Assembly: GCA_034664005.1 (NCBI GenBank)
Contig: JAXDIL010000038.1
Location: forward strand, 1 to 38,020
DNA: 38,020 nt
Reading direction: 5' to 3'
Origin: JACVRW01 sp034664005
Lineage (GTDB): Bacteria > Actinomycetota > Thermoleophilia > Solirubrobacterales > Thermoleophilaceae
This document shows positions 37,546 through 38,020 of this stretch, piece by piece (positions within the stretch are counted from its first letter, which is position 1; each line of letters starts with the position of its first letter). Below the pieces are notes generated by a model. The model saw only the letters and a list, made by a program, of their open reading frames with translations. It was not told where the DNA came from and did no database searches. The position numbers and the translations under genes are program-made.

Positions 37546-38020
37546 CCGCCGATCCAGCCGTCCAGGAGCCCGTGCGGCTCCACCTGATTTGGCTCGTCCG
37601 GGAGCTTGCGCAGGAAGTCGAAGTCGCAGCCGGTGTCGGCGTCGAGCACGTGGTCCAGGTACATCGCGCCGTAGCCGCGGCGGTAGGGGCGCGGGCGCTC
37701 GGGGCGGTGGGCGAGCCGCCGGCGAACCTCGTCGTCGGGGACGAGCAGGTCGATGCGCCGACCCTCCACGTCGAGCGAGATCTCGTCGCCGTTCTCGACG
37801 GCGGCGAGCGGTCCCAGCGCCGTCGCCTCGGGCGTCACGTGCAGCACCACGGTCCCGAACGCCGTGCCGCTCATCCGCGCGTCGGAGATGCGGACCATGT
37901 CGCGCACGCCCTGCTTCAGGAGCTTCTTCGGGATCGGCAGCTGGCCCCATTCCGGCATGCCGGGCCCCCCCTGGGGCCCCGCGTTCTGCAGCACCAGGAC
38001 GGAATCGGCCGTCACCGGCA
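37539..38020 (-). CDS. IlvD/Edd-family dehydratase, C-terminal part (5' end outside window)
   Basis: The visible 160 residues are the C-terminal domain of a dihydroxy-acid or sugar-acid dehydratase: LQNAGPQGGPGMPEWGQLPI, SDARMSGTAFGTVVLHVTPE, and GPLAAVENGDEISLDVEGR. The ending YGAMYLDHVLDADTGCDFDF is of the style seen in arabonate/xylonate-type sugar-acid dehydratases rather than biosynthetic IlvD, though this is a judgement from the tail only. These Fe-S enzymes convert sugar acids to 2-keto-3-deoxy acids. The coupled MBL-fold enzyme could be a sugar lactonase feeding it. The Fe-S ligands lie outside the window. Confidence 0.9.
   Translation of the reverse strand, partial: PVTADSVLVLQNAGPQGGPGMPEWGQLPIPKKLLKQGVRDMVRISDARMSGTAFGTVVLHVTPEATALGPLAAVENGDEISLDVEGRRIDLLVPDDEVRRRLAHRPERPRPYRRGYGAMYLDHVLDADTGCDFDFLRKLPDEPNQVEPHGLLDGWIGGW

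Noticed and set aside
1..38020. CRISPR array, insertion sequence, prophage, tRNA or rRNA
   Set aside because: No regularly spaced repeats, transposase or integrase motifs, cloverleaf or rRNA sequence seen on either strand.

Overview
This is a GC-rich window (roughly 70% GC by eye) that is almost entirely protein-coding, with about 36 genes, no RNA genes, no insertion sequences and no CRISPR array. It most resembles an actinobacterium of the Thermoleophilia/Solirubrobacterales type. Supporting signs are the strong GC bias, frequent GTG and TTG starts, GTGA/ATGA stop-start overlaps, TAnnnT boxes placed where a leaderless transcript would begin, and a secreted protein with Ca-binding repeats and a Lys/Arg-rich C-terminal module of a style common in that group. 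The assignment is inference, not proof.

Layout. 1-2898: end of an ABC ATPase and its FtsX-type permease. 2905-8583: a small membrane protein, a DsrE-like protein, a secreted repeat protein, then AlkB-like dioxygenase, zinc-ribbon membrane protein, Na+/H+ antiporter and HAD phosphatase. 8618-10476: a MarR regulator coupled to an EmrB/QacA-type efflux pump. 10473-14652: VOC-fold protein, small ABM-like protein, PAS-LuxR regulator and a hybrid histidine kinase with a degenerate N-terminal receiver. 14630-19465: two secreted enzymes, an amidohydrolase-like protein and a zinc phospholipase C/Het-C-like protein with PLAT and CARDB domains. 19550-20699: three small genes of unknown role.

The standout is 20667-32705. 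Eight minus-strand genes (30375 down to 20667) overlap head to tail and form one operon. It encodes all four activities needed to make ADP-D-glycero-beta-D-manno-heptose from sedoheptulose 7-phosphate: isomerase (GmhA, fused to a GT4 glycosyltransferase), kinase plus adenylyltransferase (HldE) and phosphatase (GmhB, fused to a membrane-linked GT2 glycosyltransferase). Alongside are a GT9 enzyme (the heptosyltransferase family), two more glycosyltransferases, an SDR and a NodU/CmcH-type carbamoyltransferase. A radical SAM/SPASM enzyme and a second GT9 enzyme are transcribed divergently. I read this as a system that makes, transfers and probably carbamoylates heptose on an unknown glycan, protein or lipid, in an organism that should have no lipopolysaccharide. 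No HldD epimerase, flippase or polymerase is visible.

32632-38020: an alpha/beta hydrolase and an FAH-family hydrolase facing away from each other, a GATase coupled to an APC amino-acid permease behind a near-consensus promoter carrying a palindrome, an MBL-fold hydrolase and the C-terminus of an IlvD/Edd dehydratase. Five of the six convergent gene pairs in the window overlap, and no intrinsic terminator is visible.
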